From contig NZ_JAFMSX010000001.1 of assembly GCF_017916425.1 (NCBI RefSeq), positions 434,001 through 498,000 on the forward strand: DNA of 64,000 nt, given 5' to 3'. Under the pieces are notes generated by a model. It saw only the letters and a list, made by a program, of their open reading frames with translations, was not told where the DNA came from and did no database searches. Shown in pieces: positions 46,433 through 56,000 of this stretch. A program made the translations under genes and the position numbers. Numbering within the stretch: position 1 is the stretch's first letter; each line of letters opens with the position of its first letter. This DNA comes from Nocardioides sp. SYSU D00065. GTDB lineage: Bacteria > Actinomycetota > Actinomycetes > Propionibacteriales > Nocardioidaceae.

Positions 46433-47377
46433 GTGTCCAGACTGGCCGTGATGGCGCACTACGACGTCGCCGGGGAGCTGCGGCCCCACGTGCGAGGTCA
46501 GGTGGAGGCGCTGGCCGCCTCGGTCGACACCCTGCTGGTCTGCACGACCGCCCACCTGCGGGACTCCGCACGGGCCTGGCTCTCCGAGCGGGCGGTCCTG
46601 GTCGAGCGAGCCAACTACGGCTACGACTTCTTCAGCTACAAGGTGGGCCTGGACTCTGCCGGCGACCTCAGCGCCTACGACGAGGTCGTGGTCTGCAACG
46701 ACACCTACGTCTTCGCCCTCGACTCCTACGACCCGGTGTTCGAGGAGATGGCCACCCGCCCGTGCGACTTCTGGGGGCTCACCGCCGCCGAGCGGGTGGC
46801 CCCGCACATCCAGTCCTTCTTCATCGCCTTCCGGCCGTGGGTGGTCGGCTCGCGCGCCTTCACCGCGTTCTGGGAGGAGATGGAGCCGATCTCCAAGCGC
46901 CGCCAGGTGATCCGCCGCTACGAGGTGGGCATGTCGCGGCGGCTCTACGACGCCGGCTTCGCCTCCGACACCTACTTCGTGGAGACCGCCGAGGACCGGC
47001 GCATCGCGCGCGAGCGGATGCGCTGGTGGGCCGCGCACCGCTCGCACTTCCCCCGCACCCGGGCCGAGGTGCGCGAGTGGCGCGAGCGCGCCAACGAGCC
47101 GTGGAACCCGGCGCGCAGCCTCGCCGACCGGGTCCTCGACGACGCCCGGTTGCCCTACGTCAAGATCGACACCCTGCGCTACGACCCCTACAACCTCGAC
47201 GCCAAGCGGCTGCTCGACCTCTGCGAGCGCCGCTTCCCCGAGCGGTTCGCCGGCGTGCGGGAGTTCCTCGAGGAGACCGCGCAGTACTACCCCCTGCGCG
47301 ACACCGAGCGGCTGCTGCCCACGCCGCTGGCGCTCGAGCCGCTGTTCCCGCGCGTGAGGTACTCCGATGCGCGGTGA
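46433..47377 (+). CDS. Rhamnan synthesis F (RgpF)-type protein
   Basis: A 314-residue cytoplasmic protein. MSRLAVMAHYDVAGELRPHV, ERANYGYDFFSYKVGLD and CDFWGLTAAERVAPHIQSFFI match the rhamnan synthesis protein F family, linked to side-chain addition in cell-wall polysaccharides. The GTG start is supported by a leaderless promoter. The 3' end overlaps the next gene by 11 bases, so the two act together. The plus-strand orientation breaks the amt-ftsY neighbourhood. Confidence 0.85.
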   Translation: MSRLAVMAHYDVAGELRPHVRGQVEALAASVDTLLVCTTAHLRDSARAWLSERAVLVERANYGYDFFSYKVGLDSAGDLSAYDEVVVCNDTYVFALDSYDPVFEEMATRPCDFWGLTAAERVAPHIQSFFIAFRPWVVGSRAFTAFWEEMEPISKRRQVIRRYEVGMSRRLYDAGFASDTYFVETAEDRRIARERMRWWAAHRSHFPRTRAEVREWRERANEPWNPARSLADRVLDDARLPYVKIDTLRYDPYNLDAKRLLDLCERRFPERFAGVREFLEETAQYYPLRDTERLLPTPLALEPLFPRVRYSDAR

Positions 47378-50360
47378 GCGCCGCCGGCCCGGGCAGGTGC
47401 GGCTCGACGACGCCGCCGAGGTGCTGGTCGACGCCGGCCTGATCGACACCGACTACGTCGCCGCCCAGCTCGGCAGGTCGTACGACACCCCCACCGAGGC
47501 AGCCCGCGCCGCGGTCCTCGCCGGGGACGTCTCCCCGCACCCGCTGTTCGAGGCGCAGTGGATCGGCCGTCGCCGGTCGTGGCAGCGGCTGGGCCAGCAC
47601 CCGGTCGTCTGGTACGTCTCCGAGCGGCGCCGGCGCAACCGGATCGCGCCGCACCCGCTCGTGGACCCGCGGATGGTGTTCGCCGCCCACCCGGAGGCGC
47701 GCCACCACCCCTACGGCGCGCTGTCCTACTGGCTCTCGGTGAGCGGCCCCGGTACGCCGCTGCCCACCCGGATCCTGCCCCGCAAGGTGTCGTGGGGCAC
47801 CTACCGCGCGGCCGCCATCGAGGCCGCCGCCGGCTGGCGCGCGGAGGTCGTGCTGGAGCGCCCGACGCTGCTGGGCCCCGCTCCCGCCCTGCCGTCGAAG
47901 CTGGGCACGTCCCCGGCGGTGACCGTCGTGATGTCGGCCCAGGACGCCGGACCGCTGGTCCACCGCACGGTGGCCTCCCTGCAGGCGCAGACCTTCTCCG
48001 ACTGGCACCTCGTCGCGGTCGATCGCGGCTCCGAGGACGACACGGCGGCGGTGCTGCAGGGGGTGGCTGCCTTCGACGACCGCGTCACCCTGGTCCGGGA
48101 GTCACGCTGCAGCCACGCGCGGGCGCTCAACGTCGCGCTCGAGCACAGCACCGCCGAGCACGTCGCCTTCCTCTCGCTCGGTCGCGAGTGGCTGCCCGAG
48201 ATGCTCGCGGAGCTGCTCGCCCACGCCCACCACACCGGAGCCGCCGCCGTCGTGGCCGGTGCCGGTGCCGTGGGGCGCTCGCGCGCCGAGCTGGTGGGCG
48301 GGCGCCCCGCCGACCTGGCCACCGCACTGGTGCGCCGTGCCGCCATCAAGGACGTCGGCGGCTTCGACGAGTCGCTCGGCGGCGCGGTCGAGCGCGACCT
48401 GCTGCTACGGCTGACCCGCGACCACGAGCCCGTGCCCGTCGACGTACCGGTCCTCCGCCGGCCCGAGACCCTCGGCCCCGGCTTCGGCGACGACTGGGGC
48501 TCGGCGGTGCTGGAGCGCCAGCTCGTCGACTGGGACGCCGCCGCCGCGCGCGAGACGTCGGAGGACCTCGTCACCCACGTCATGCCGCTGGGCAGCGAGC
48601 CGCGCCGCACCGTGGAGTGGCTCGGCTCGGTGCGCGAGGGCACCGAGCTCATCCTGGTGGGGGTCCGGCCGCGCCGGGCCCACCACGTGCTCGCCGCCTC
48701 GATCGCCTCGGTGATCTCCGGCGCCCGCTTCCTCTCGGTCCCGGCCGGCGTGTCGATGTCGACCGCGACCAACGTCGGGATCGCGCAGGCCGCGGGCAGC
48801 ACCGTCGTGCTGGTCCGGCCCGAGGCGATGCCGCCGCGCCAGCCGATCGCGGAGCGGCTGGCCGAGGTCGTGCGGCAGCCGGACGTCGCGATCGCCCAGC
48901 CGCTCGTCGTGGACCTCGACGGCGTGGTCCTGAGCGCCGGCGCCCGCTTCAGCGCCGACAACCCGCACCCCGAGCTGTTCCTCGCCGGCCTCCCCACCAG
49001 CGACGCCGAGCGCATCGGCCAGTGCGCCGTCGCCGCGCCCGCCGCCCCGCTGGTGGCGCTGCGCACCGACACCGCGGTGGCGCTGCGCGGCCTCGCCGCC
49101 CGCTTCCACTCCGTGCTGGGCGAGACCGACCTTGGGCTGCGCGCCCGGCAGGCCGGCCTCGGCGGCTCGGTGGTCGTCCCCGACACGGTCATCACCTCGC
49201 GCACGCCCTACGCCGCACCCGAGGGACTGGTCGGGGCACTGTCGTCGCTGCGCTCGACGGTCCTCGCCGGCGTCGCCACCCCGCCGCCCGACCGTGCCCG
49301 CGAGCTGCTGCGCGCCGCCGGGCTCGAGGTGACCGACCAGCGCAACCGCCGCGTCTCCACCGACCCGGAGGACCGCACCGCCCCGGCCGTGCTGGTCCCC
49401 GAGCTGGTGGTACGTGCCGTGGAGGGGATCCACGAGTCCCCGCCCCGCCTCCGGTGGGCCGTCGACATCGCCGCGCCCGCGGCCGCCCGCGGCGACCGGT
49501 GGGGCGACACCTACTTCGCCCGGTCGCTGGCGGCCGCCCTCGAGGCGCGCGGCCAGCACGTCGCCGTCGACCGGCGCGACGCCCGCGAGCGCAGCTCCCG
49601 CGACCACGACGACGTCCTGCTCGTGCTGCGCGGCCTGGACCGGGTGACGCCGCGGCCGGGCCTGCTCAACGTCGAGTGGATCATCAGCCACCCCGACATG
49701 ATCAGCCCGCAGGAGGTCGCCGGGTTCGACCTCGTCTACGCCGCGAGCACGAGCTGGTCGGAGCGGATGACCCGCGAGTGGGGCACTCGGATCCGGCCCC
49801 TGCTCCAGTGCACCGACACGCGGTGGTTCCACCCGGACCGTGCCGAGCCCGACACCGGGCCGGCGCTGCTGTTCGTCGGCAACTCGCGCGGTGTCTACCG
49901 CTACGCAGTGCGCAGCGCGCTCGCCATCGGCGCCGACCTCACCCTGCACGGCAACGACTGGGCGGAGTTCGTCGAGCGCGACCGGATCGCGTCGGGCGGT
50001 GTGGCCAACGAGGAGGTCGGGGCCCTCTACGCCTCCGCGGGCGTGGTCCTCAACGACCACCACCTCGACATGCGCCGCGACAGCTTCGCCTCCAACCGGC
50101 TCTTCGACGCCGCGGCGTGCGGCGCGCGGATCCTCAGCGACCGCATCGACGGCCTGGAGGAGACGTTCTCCGGGCTGGTGCTGCCCTTCGACAACGAGCA
50201 CGAGCTCGCGCGTCTGGCCCAGCCGCCCTACGAGGCGTTCCCCGACAACGAGACGCGCCGCCGCATCGCCACGCGCATCATCGCCGAGCACAGCTTCGAC
50301 AAGCGTGCCGAGACGCTGATCGACGACGCCGTGCGCCAGCTGCTCGCCCGCCGCGGGTGA
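47367..50360 (+). CDS. Large multidomain glycosyltransferase
   Basis: A 997-residue enzyme with at least two transferase modules. Residues about 190-380 are a GT2/GT-A domain (VTVVMSAQDAGPLVHRTVAS, WHLVAVDRGSEDDTA, HARALNVALEHSTAEHVAFL); residues 400-620 look like a second, degenerate GT2 region; residues about 690-990 are a GT-B, CgeB-like domain (LLFVGNSRGVYRYAVRSALA, FASNRLFDAAACGARILSDR). Residues 1-110 resemble a domain found at the head of similar cell-surface glycan enzymes. The start overlaps the RgpF-type gene by 11 bases. It probably builds a surface polysaccharide; sugars are unknown. Confidence 0.88.
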   Translation: MRGERRRPGQVRLDDAAEVLVDAGLIDTDYVAAQLGRSYDTPTEAARAAVLAGDVSPHPLFEAQWIGRRRSWQRLGQHPVVWYVSERRRRNRIAPHPLVDPRMVFAAHPEARHHPYGALSYWLSVSGPGTPLPTRILPRKVSWGTYRAAAIEAAAGWRAEVVLERPTLLGPAPALPSKLGTSPAVTVVMSAQDAGPLVHRTVASLQAQTFSDWHLVAVDRGSEDDTAAVLQGVAAFDDRVTLVRESRCSHARALNVALEHSTAEHVAFLSLGREWLPEMLAELLAHAHHTGAAAVVAGAGAVGRSRAELVGGRPADLATALVRRAAIKDVGGFDESLGGAVERDLLLRLTRDHEPVPVDVPVLRRPETLGPGFGDDWGSAVLERQLVDWDAAAARETSEDLVTHVMPLGSEPRRTVEWLGSVREGTELILVGVRPRRAHHVLAASIASVISGARFLSVPAGVSMSTATNVGIAQAAGSTVVLVRPEAMPPRQPIAERLAEVVRQPDVAIAQPLVVDLDGVVLSAGARFSADNPHPELFLAGLPTSDAERIGQCAVAAPAAPLVALRTDTAVALRGLAARFHSVLGETDLGLRARQAGLGGSVVVPDTVITSRTPYAAPEGLVGALSSLRSTVLAGVATPPPDRARELLRAAGLEVTDQRNRRVSTDPEDRTAPAVLVPELVVRAVEGIHESPPRLRWAVDIAAPAAARGDRWGDTYFARSLAAALEARGQHVAVDRRDARERSSRDHDDVLLVLRGLDRVTPRPGLLNVEWIISHPDMISPQEVAGFDLVYAASTSWSERMTREWGTRIRPLLQCTDTRWFHPDRAEPDTGPALLFVGNSRGVYRYAVRSALAIGADLTLHGNDWAEFVERDRIASGGVANEEVGALYASAGVVLNDHHLDMRRDSFASNRLFDAAACGARILSDRIDGLEETFSGLVLPFDNEHELARLAQPPYEAFPDNETRRRIATRIIAEHSFDKRAETLIDDAVRQLLARRG

Positions 50361-50362
50361 CG

Positions 50363-50392
50363 CCGGACCGCCCCCCGTCGGGGGCGGCCCGG
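50363..50392. terminator. Bidirectional terminator between glycosyltransferase and ftsY
   Basis: CCGG-A-CCGCCCCC, loop CGTC, GGGGGCGG-C-CCGG: a 13-bp stem with one mismatch directly after the glycosyltransferase stop and 16 bases beyond the ftsY stop. It can serve both convergent genes. Confidence 0.7.
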
Positions 50393-50408
50393 GGAGCGGT
50401 GGGGCGGC

Positions 50409-51545
50409 TCAGCCGAGGAGGGCGTCGACGAACGCCGCGGCGTCGAAGGGCGCCATGTCGTCGGGGCCCTCACCCAGGCCGACCAGCTTGACCGGTACGC
50501 CGAGCTCGCGCTGCACCTGGACGACGATGCCGCCCTTCGCGGAGCCGTCGAGCTTGGTCAGGACGATGCCGGTGACGTCGACGATCTCGCTGAACACGCG
50601 CGCCTGGATCAGGCCGTTCTGGCCGGTGGTCGCGTCGAGGACGAGCAGCACCTCGGTGACCGGGGCCTGCTTCTCGATCACGCGCTTGACCTTGCCGAGC
50701 TCGTCCATCAGGCCGGCCTTGTTCTGCAGCCGGCCGGCGGTGTCGACGAGCACGGTGTCGAGTCCGTTGTCGACGCCGTGCTTGACCGCCTCGAACGCCA
50801 CGCTGGCCGGGTCGCCGCCCTCGGGACCGCGGACCACCTCGACGCCGACCCGCTCGCCCCAGGTCGCCAGCTGGTCGACGGCCGCGGCACGGAAGGTGTC
50901 AGCGGCACCGAGGGTCACCGAGAGGTCCTCCGCGACGAGGATGCGCGCGATCTTGCCGACGGTCGTGGTCTTGCCGGCGCCGTTGACGCCGACGACGAGG
51001 ACGACGCCGGGCTTGCCGTCGGCTCCGGTGACCTGCAGGCGACGGTCGAGGTCGGGCCCGACGAGCTCGATGAGCTCCTCGCGCAGCACGGCGCGCGCGT
51101 CGGGTGCCTGTCCGCCCTCGACCCGCAGGCGGGTGCGCAGCCGCTCCACCAGAGCCTGGGTGGGGGCGACGCCGACATCGGCGGTCAGCAGGGTGTCCTC
51201 GATGGCCTCCCACGTGTCCTCGTCGAGGCGGTCGCGGCTGAGCAGGGCGAGCAGGCCCTTGCCCAGGCCGCCCTGCGAGCGGGAGAGCCGCTGGCGCAGC
51301 CGCACCAGGCGCGACGCCGTGCTCTCCGGGGTCTCGACGGCCGGGGCCGTCTCGACCACCGGCTCCGCGGTGTCGACGGTCGGCGGCGCCTCGGTCGCGG
51401 TGTCGGTGCCGCTCGGCGGCGCGATGACGTCCGTGCCGCCGCTCTTCGGCTCGACGCTGCGGCGACGACCCGAGGTCAGCAGCCCGGCCAGCGTGACGAC
51501 GCCGACGACGGCGATCGCGATGATCAGATACAGCCAGTCACCCAT
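50409..51545 (-). CDS. ftsY: Signal recognition particle receptor FtsY
   Basis: FtsY docks ribosome-SRP complexes at the membrane. It has 378 residues: an N-terminal membrane helix (YLIIAIAVVGVVTLAGLL), an acidic Thr/Pro/Val linker of about 60 residues, then the N and G domains with GVNGAGKTTTVGKI, DTAGRLQNK and TKLDGSAKGG. The membrane-anchored form is typical of actinobacteria. ATG 51545 begins the helix. Confidence 0.97.
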   Translation of the reverse strand: MGDWLYLIIAIAVVGVVTLAGLLTSGRRRSVEPKSGGTDVIAPPSGTDTATEAPPTVDTAEPVVETAPAVETPESTASRLVRLRQRLSRSQGGLGKGLLALLSRDRLDEDTWEAIEDTLLTADVGVAPTQALVERLRTRLRVEGGQAPDARAVLREELIELVGPDLDRRLQVTGADGKPGVVLVVGVNGAGKTTTVGKIARILVAEDLSVTLGAADTFRAAAVDQLATWGERVGVEVVRGPEGGDPASVAFEAVKHGVDNGLDTVLVDTAGRLQNKAGLMDELGKVKRVIEKQAPVTEVLLVLDATTGQNGLIQARVFSEIVDVTGIVLTKLDGSAKGGIVVQVQRELGVPVKLVGLGEGPDDMAPFDAAAFVDALLG

Positions 51546-51620
51546 GGCGCAATCCAACCATCACCCGGTCCGGCGCCGGGCGGGCGGTGTCCGCGCCCGC
51601 GCACCGCGGGTCTTGCAGGA

Positions 51621-51797
51621 TCACCTGCGGGACTCGGAGTCCTCGAGGGTGGGCAGGGCGTCGACGCCCTTGCGCATGGCGTCGCCCAGCTGCGGGGCGA
51701 CCGGCATCCGCTGGCCGCGGTGCGGGTAGGCGACGTAGGCCGCCACGGCGCCGGCGACCAGCACGCCGAAGGACATCATCAGAACAATCGCGAGCAC
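51621..51797 (-). CDS. Small single-helix membrane protein
   Basis: A 58-residue protein: GTG start, one hydrophobic helix (VLAIVLMMSFGVLVAGAVAAYVAYP in parts), then a basic/acidic tail (GDAMRKGVDALPTLEDSESRR). A strong GGAGGAG ribosome binding site five bases before GTG 51797 makes it a likely real gene. It sits in the 3' to 5' run between the thioesterase and ftsY; function unknown. Confidence 0.65.
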   Translation of the reverse strand: MLAIVLMMSFGVLVAGAVAAYVAYPHRGQRMPVAPQLGDAMRKGVDALPTLEDSESRR

Positions 51798-51905
51798 GGG
51801 GCTCCTCCGAGAGGTGGGGTGACCTCCAAGGTCGCACACCGCCTCGGCGCGTCGCGGCAGGGAGCAGCGCCGGGCGCGTCGCAGTGATCGCGCTCACGCC
51901 GCCGG

Positions 51906-52358
51906 TCAGGGAGCCGGGCGCAGGAGCGGTACGACGGCGGCGCGGACGACGTCCGGGATCGGGGTGACCGGCCGGTCGCCGGCGCCGCGCGCGTTGTCGA
52001 CGTAGACGTGGACGAACCGCCCCTCGGCGGCCGCCTGCTCCGACGGGCCCTGGAACAGCCCGATCCGGTAGATCACCGAGCTGGTCCCGACCCGGTCCGC
52101 GACCAGGCCCATCTCGATCGGCTCGGGGAAGCCGATCTCGCGGAAGTAGCGGCACCCGGTCTCCGCGACCACCCCGATCTGCGGCAGCGCGCGGACGTCG
52201 ACACCGGTGGCCTCGTAGAGGTAGGCGTTGACCGCGGTGTCGAAGAGCTCGTAGTAGGTGGCGTTGTTGAGGTGGCCGTAGGCGTCGTCGTCGCGCCAGC
52301 GGGTGGTCGCGGTGCGCCAGGCGACGTAGTCGGCCCGGGTCGGGCGGTCGGAGGGCAT
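51906..52358 (-). CDS. Hotdog-fold acyl-CoA thioesterase
   Basis: A 150-residue 4HBT-family thioesterase. RWRDDDAYGHLNNATYYELFD holds the catalytic Asp/His-Asn pattern of 4-hydroxybenzoyl-CoA thioesterase-like enzymes, and YFREIGFPEPIEMGLVADRV is the following strand pair. It should hydrolyse an acyl-CoA; the substrate is open. I prefer ATG 52358 (MPSDRPTRAD), nine bases behind GAGG, to the ATG at 52367. Confidence 0.88.
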   Translation of the reverse strand: MPSDRPTRADYVAWRTATTRWRDDDAYGHLNNATYYELFDTAVNAYLYEATGVDVRALPQIGVVAETGCRYFREIGFPEPIEMGLVADRVGTSSVIYRIGLFQGPSEQAAAEGRFVHVYVDNARGAGDRPVTPIPDVVRAAVVPLLRPAP

Positions 52359-52403
52359 GCTCGGCATCCTCGCAGCCGCCGGCGTGCGCTCACCGCCGGG
52401 CCG

Positions 52404-53015
52404 TCACCGGGACTCGAACGCCAGCCGCAGGCCGAGGGCGGCGAAGGCCGCGGCGAAGAACCCCTGGATGCGCTCGACGAGGCGCGGGCGCGCCAGCACC
52501 CGCTCGCGCAGCAGGCCCGCGCACACGCCGTACGCGGCGAACACGACGAACGTCAGCGCCATGAACACCGCGCTGAGCAGCAGCATCCGCATCGTGGCGT
52601 GCGGCGCGGTGGCGGGCACGAACTGCGGCAGGAAGGCGAAGAAGAACAGCGTCAGCTTGGGGTTGAGCAGGTTGAGGGTGATCCCGGACGCCAGCACGCT
52701 CCAGGTCGACCCGGGATCGTCGCCGGTGCCGGTGATCGGCTCGCGGCGGTGGCGCCAGGTGCTCCACGCCATCCAGAGGAGGTAGGCGACGCCGAGGTAC
52801 TTCAGCACTGCGAACGCCACGCCGCTCGCGTGGAGGACCGCGGCGAGCCCGGTCAGCGCCGCCACCAGGTGCGGGACCGTGCCGAGCGTGCAGGCGGCCG
52901 CGGCGACGACGGCTGCTCGCGGACCACGGCCGAGCCCGGCGGCGATGGTGAACACCGCCCCTGTGCCGGGAGTGGCGACAATGACGAGCGCGGTGAGGAC
53001 GAAGGCCCAGGACAT
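52404..53015 (-). CDS. LysE-family amino acid exporter
   Basis: A 203-residue membrane transporter with five or six helices. The family motif VATPGTGAVFTIAAGLGRGPRAA near the N-terminus is clear, as is LNLLNPKLTLFFFAFLPQF. LysE/RhtB proteins export amino acids such as lysine, arginine or homoserine; which one cannot be told. ATG 53015 (MSWAFVLTAL) begins the first helix. It lies between smc and the thioesterase. Confidence 0.9.
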   Translation of the reverse strand: MSWAFVLTALVIVATPGTGAVFTIAAGLGRGPRAAVVAAAACTLGTVPHLVAALTGLAAVLHASGVAFAVLKYLGVAYLLWMAWSTWRHRREPITGTGDDPGSTWSVLASGITLNLLNPKLTLFFFAFLPQFVPATAPHATMRMLLLSAVFMALTFVVFAAYGVCAGLLRERVLARPRLVERIQGFFAAAFAALGLRLAFESR

Positions 53016-53034
53016 CGGTCCATGCTGGCACGAC

Positions 53035-56000
53035 TCAGGCCGGCGTGGCATCCCTCAGCCGCTGGCTGATCACCGCCGAGACCCCGTCGCCCCGCATCGT
53101 GACGCCGTAGAGCGCGTCGCCGACCTCCATCGTGCGCTTCTGGTGGGTGATGACGAGCAGCTGGGAGTTCTCGCGCAGCTCCTCGTAGATCTCCAGCAGA
53201 CGCCCGAGGTTGGTGTCGTCGAGAGCGGCCTCGACCTCGTCGAGGATGTAGAACGGCGAGGGCCGGGCCTTGAAGAGCGCGACGAGGAACGCCACCGCGA
53301 CCAGCGACCGCTCGCCGCCGGAGAGCAGCGAGAGCCGCTTGACCTTCTTGCCGGGAGGACGGGCCTCCACCTCGACGCCCGTGGCGAGCATGTTGTCGGG
53401 ATCGGTGAGCACCAGCCGCCCCTCGCCGCCGGGGAAGAGCCGGGCGAAGGTCTGGTCGAAGGCCTTCTCCACGTCGGCGTAGGCCTCGGTGAAGACCTGC
53501 TCGACGCGGGCGTCGACCTCCCGGACGATGTCGAGGAGGTCCTTGCGGGTCCGCTTGAGGTCCTCGAGCTGCTCGGTGAGGAACTTGTGCCGCTCCTCCA
53601 TCGCGGAGAACTCCTCCAGCGCCAGCGGGTTGACCCGGCCGAGCATGGAGAGGGCCCGTTCGGCGGCACGCAGCCGCTTGACCTGTTCCTCGCGGACGAA
53701 GGGCGACGGCTCGGGAGCCTCCTCGCCCTCGGGCACCTCTCCGGTGTGCGGGATGAGCGTGTCGGGGCCGTAGTCGCTCACGAGGCCGTCGGGGTCGAGG
53801 CCGAGCTCCTCCAGGGCGCGCTCCTCGAGCTGCTCGATGCGCATCCGCTGCTGCGTGCGGGCCATCTCGTCGCGGTGCACGGAGCTGACCAGCTCGTCGT
53901 GCTCACGACCGAGGTCGCGCAGCTGCGTGCGTACGGCGGTCAGCTGCTGCTCGCTGCCCCGGCGCGACTCCTCCACGGCGGCGCGCTCGTCGGCGGCGAG
54001 CATCACCGAGCGCTCGAGCTGGTGCAGCACGGCGCGCACGGCGACGGCCACGGCCTGCGCCGCCCGGCCCTCGCGCACCAGCCGCTCGCGGCGCTCGGCG
54101 GCGCGCGCCCGCGACTCCCGCTCGGCCTGGGCCGCTCGCAGGAGGGAGTCCGCGCGACCGTGCAGCGCGCGGGCACGCTCCTCGGCGGTCCGCAGCGCCA
54201 GTCGAGCGTCCATCTCGCCCTGCCGGGCCTGGCGCGCGGCCTCCACGAGACGCTCGCGCTCGGCGGTGTCGGGCTCCTCGTCGCGGACGTCCTGCGCCGC
54301 GGCCAGGCGGGCCTCGAGCTCGGCGAGCCCGGCGAGGTCGGCCTCGCGCGCCTCCCGTGCGGCAGTGATCGCCCGCTCGAGCCGCTCCGCCTCGCCCTTG
54401 GCGGCGCGGGCCAGCGAGCCGTACTGGCCGAGCTCCTCGGCCACCGCGGCCAGCGTCGCGTCGGACTCGTGCAGCTTGGCGAGCGCGACGTCGACCCGCT
54501 TCAGTGCGTCGTGGCGCGCGGCCTCGAGCCGCGAGATCTCGAAGCCGAGCCGCTCCGTCGTCGCCGTGGCTTCGGCCAGCCGGGTCGTGGCCTCGTCGAC
54601 CGCCGCCTGGATCTCGATCAGGCTGGGCTGCCTGCTGGAGCCGCCGGCGGCGAAGTGGCTGCCCAGGAGGTCGCCCTCGCGGGTCACGGCCACCACCTCC
54701 GGCACGTCCGCGACCAGCCGCTCTGCGGCGGCGAGGTCGTCGACCACCGCCACCCGGTGCAGCAGCCGCTCGAGCGAGGGGCGTACGTCGTCGGGGGCGC
54801 CCACCACGTCGACGGCGTACGTCGCCGAGCCGGGCAGTGCGGGCCAGTCGCGCTCGGTCGCCGGTGACCCGCCGAGCAGCAGGCCGGCGCGCCCGAGGTC
54901 GTCGTCCTTGAGGTGGCCGATGGCGTGCACGGCGGCCTGCGTGTCCGCCACGACGACGGCGTCGGCGGCGGCGCCCAGCGCGGCGGCGACCGCGGCCTCG
55001 TAGCCGTGCTCCACGTCGAGGACCGCGGCGAGCGAGCCGACGAGTCCCTCGACCTCGTCGGCGGCGGCCAGCAGCGCGCCCGCGCCGTCCTTGCGGTTGA
55101 GGCCCAGCTCGAGCGCGTCGCGCCGGGCGGTCAGCCCGGCGCGGTCCCGCTCGGCCTGCTGGGCGTCCTCACGAGCCCGGGCCAGCTGCTCCTCGACCTC
55201 GTCGAGGGCGGCCACCGCTTCCTCGTGCTCGGAGTCGAGGCCCTCCTCGCCGGCGTCGAGCCCGGCGACCCTCGTCTCGAGCGCGGTGAAGTCGCGCTGG
55301 GCCCGCTCGGCCCGCGTGGCGGCGTCCTCGCGGGCTTCGGTGAGGCGCCGGATCTCGGCGTCGGCGGCCTCCGCTCGCGAGGTCAGCGCGTTGACCTGGC
55401 CGGCGAGGCGAGCCAGCCCCTCGCGCCGGTCGGCGGCCGCCCGCTGCAACGCGGCGATGCGCTTGTCCTCGTCGGCCGCGGCCTCCTCGGCGGCCCGCCG
55501 GGCGACGACGGCCGCCTCGAGCGCCGTGCGGCGCTGCTCCACCTCCGCGGCGATCTCGGCCTCCTGCCGGCGCACCCGCCCGGCCTGCTCCTCGAGGTCG
55601 TCGGGATCGCGGCCGGAGTCGACGGTGTCGCCCTCGGCGGCGCCCGCGGCGTTGCGGATGCGCTCGTCGGCTAGCGACGCCGTGCCGCGCAGGCGCTCCT
55701 TGAGCCCGGACAGGGCGAACCACGTCTCCTGGGCGGCGGCGAGCCGTGGGAGGTCGTCGCGCAGCGCGGCCTCGAGCCGGGCCTCCCGCTCGCGCGCCGC
55801 AGCGATCTCGGCCTCCACCTGCTCCCGGCGCTGGACGAGCAGCGACTCGTCGGCCATCTCCTGCTCGAGCGCGGTGCGGGCCGTGACGAGGTCGTCGGCG
55901 AGAAGGCGGGCGCGCGCGTCACGCACGTCGGCCTGCACGGTCGCCGCCTGGCGGGCGACCTCCGCCTGACGCCCGAGCGGCTTGAGCTGGCGCCGGATCT

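Noticed and set aside
47558-50491. 977-residue open frame overlapping the large glycosyltransferase on the same strand
   Set aside because: It is the +2 frame shadow, made mostly of Arg, Pro, Ala and Gly with no domain, while the 997-residue frame has transferase motifs.
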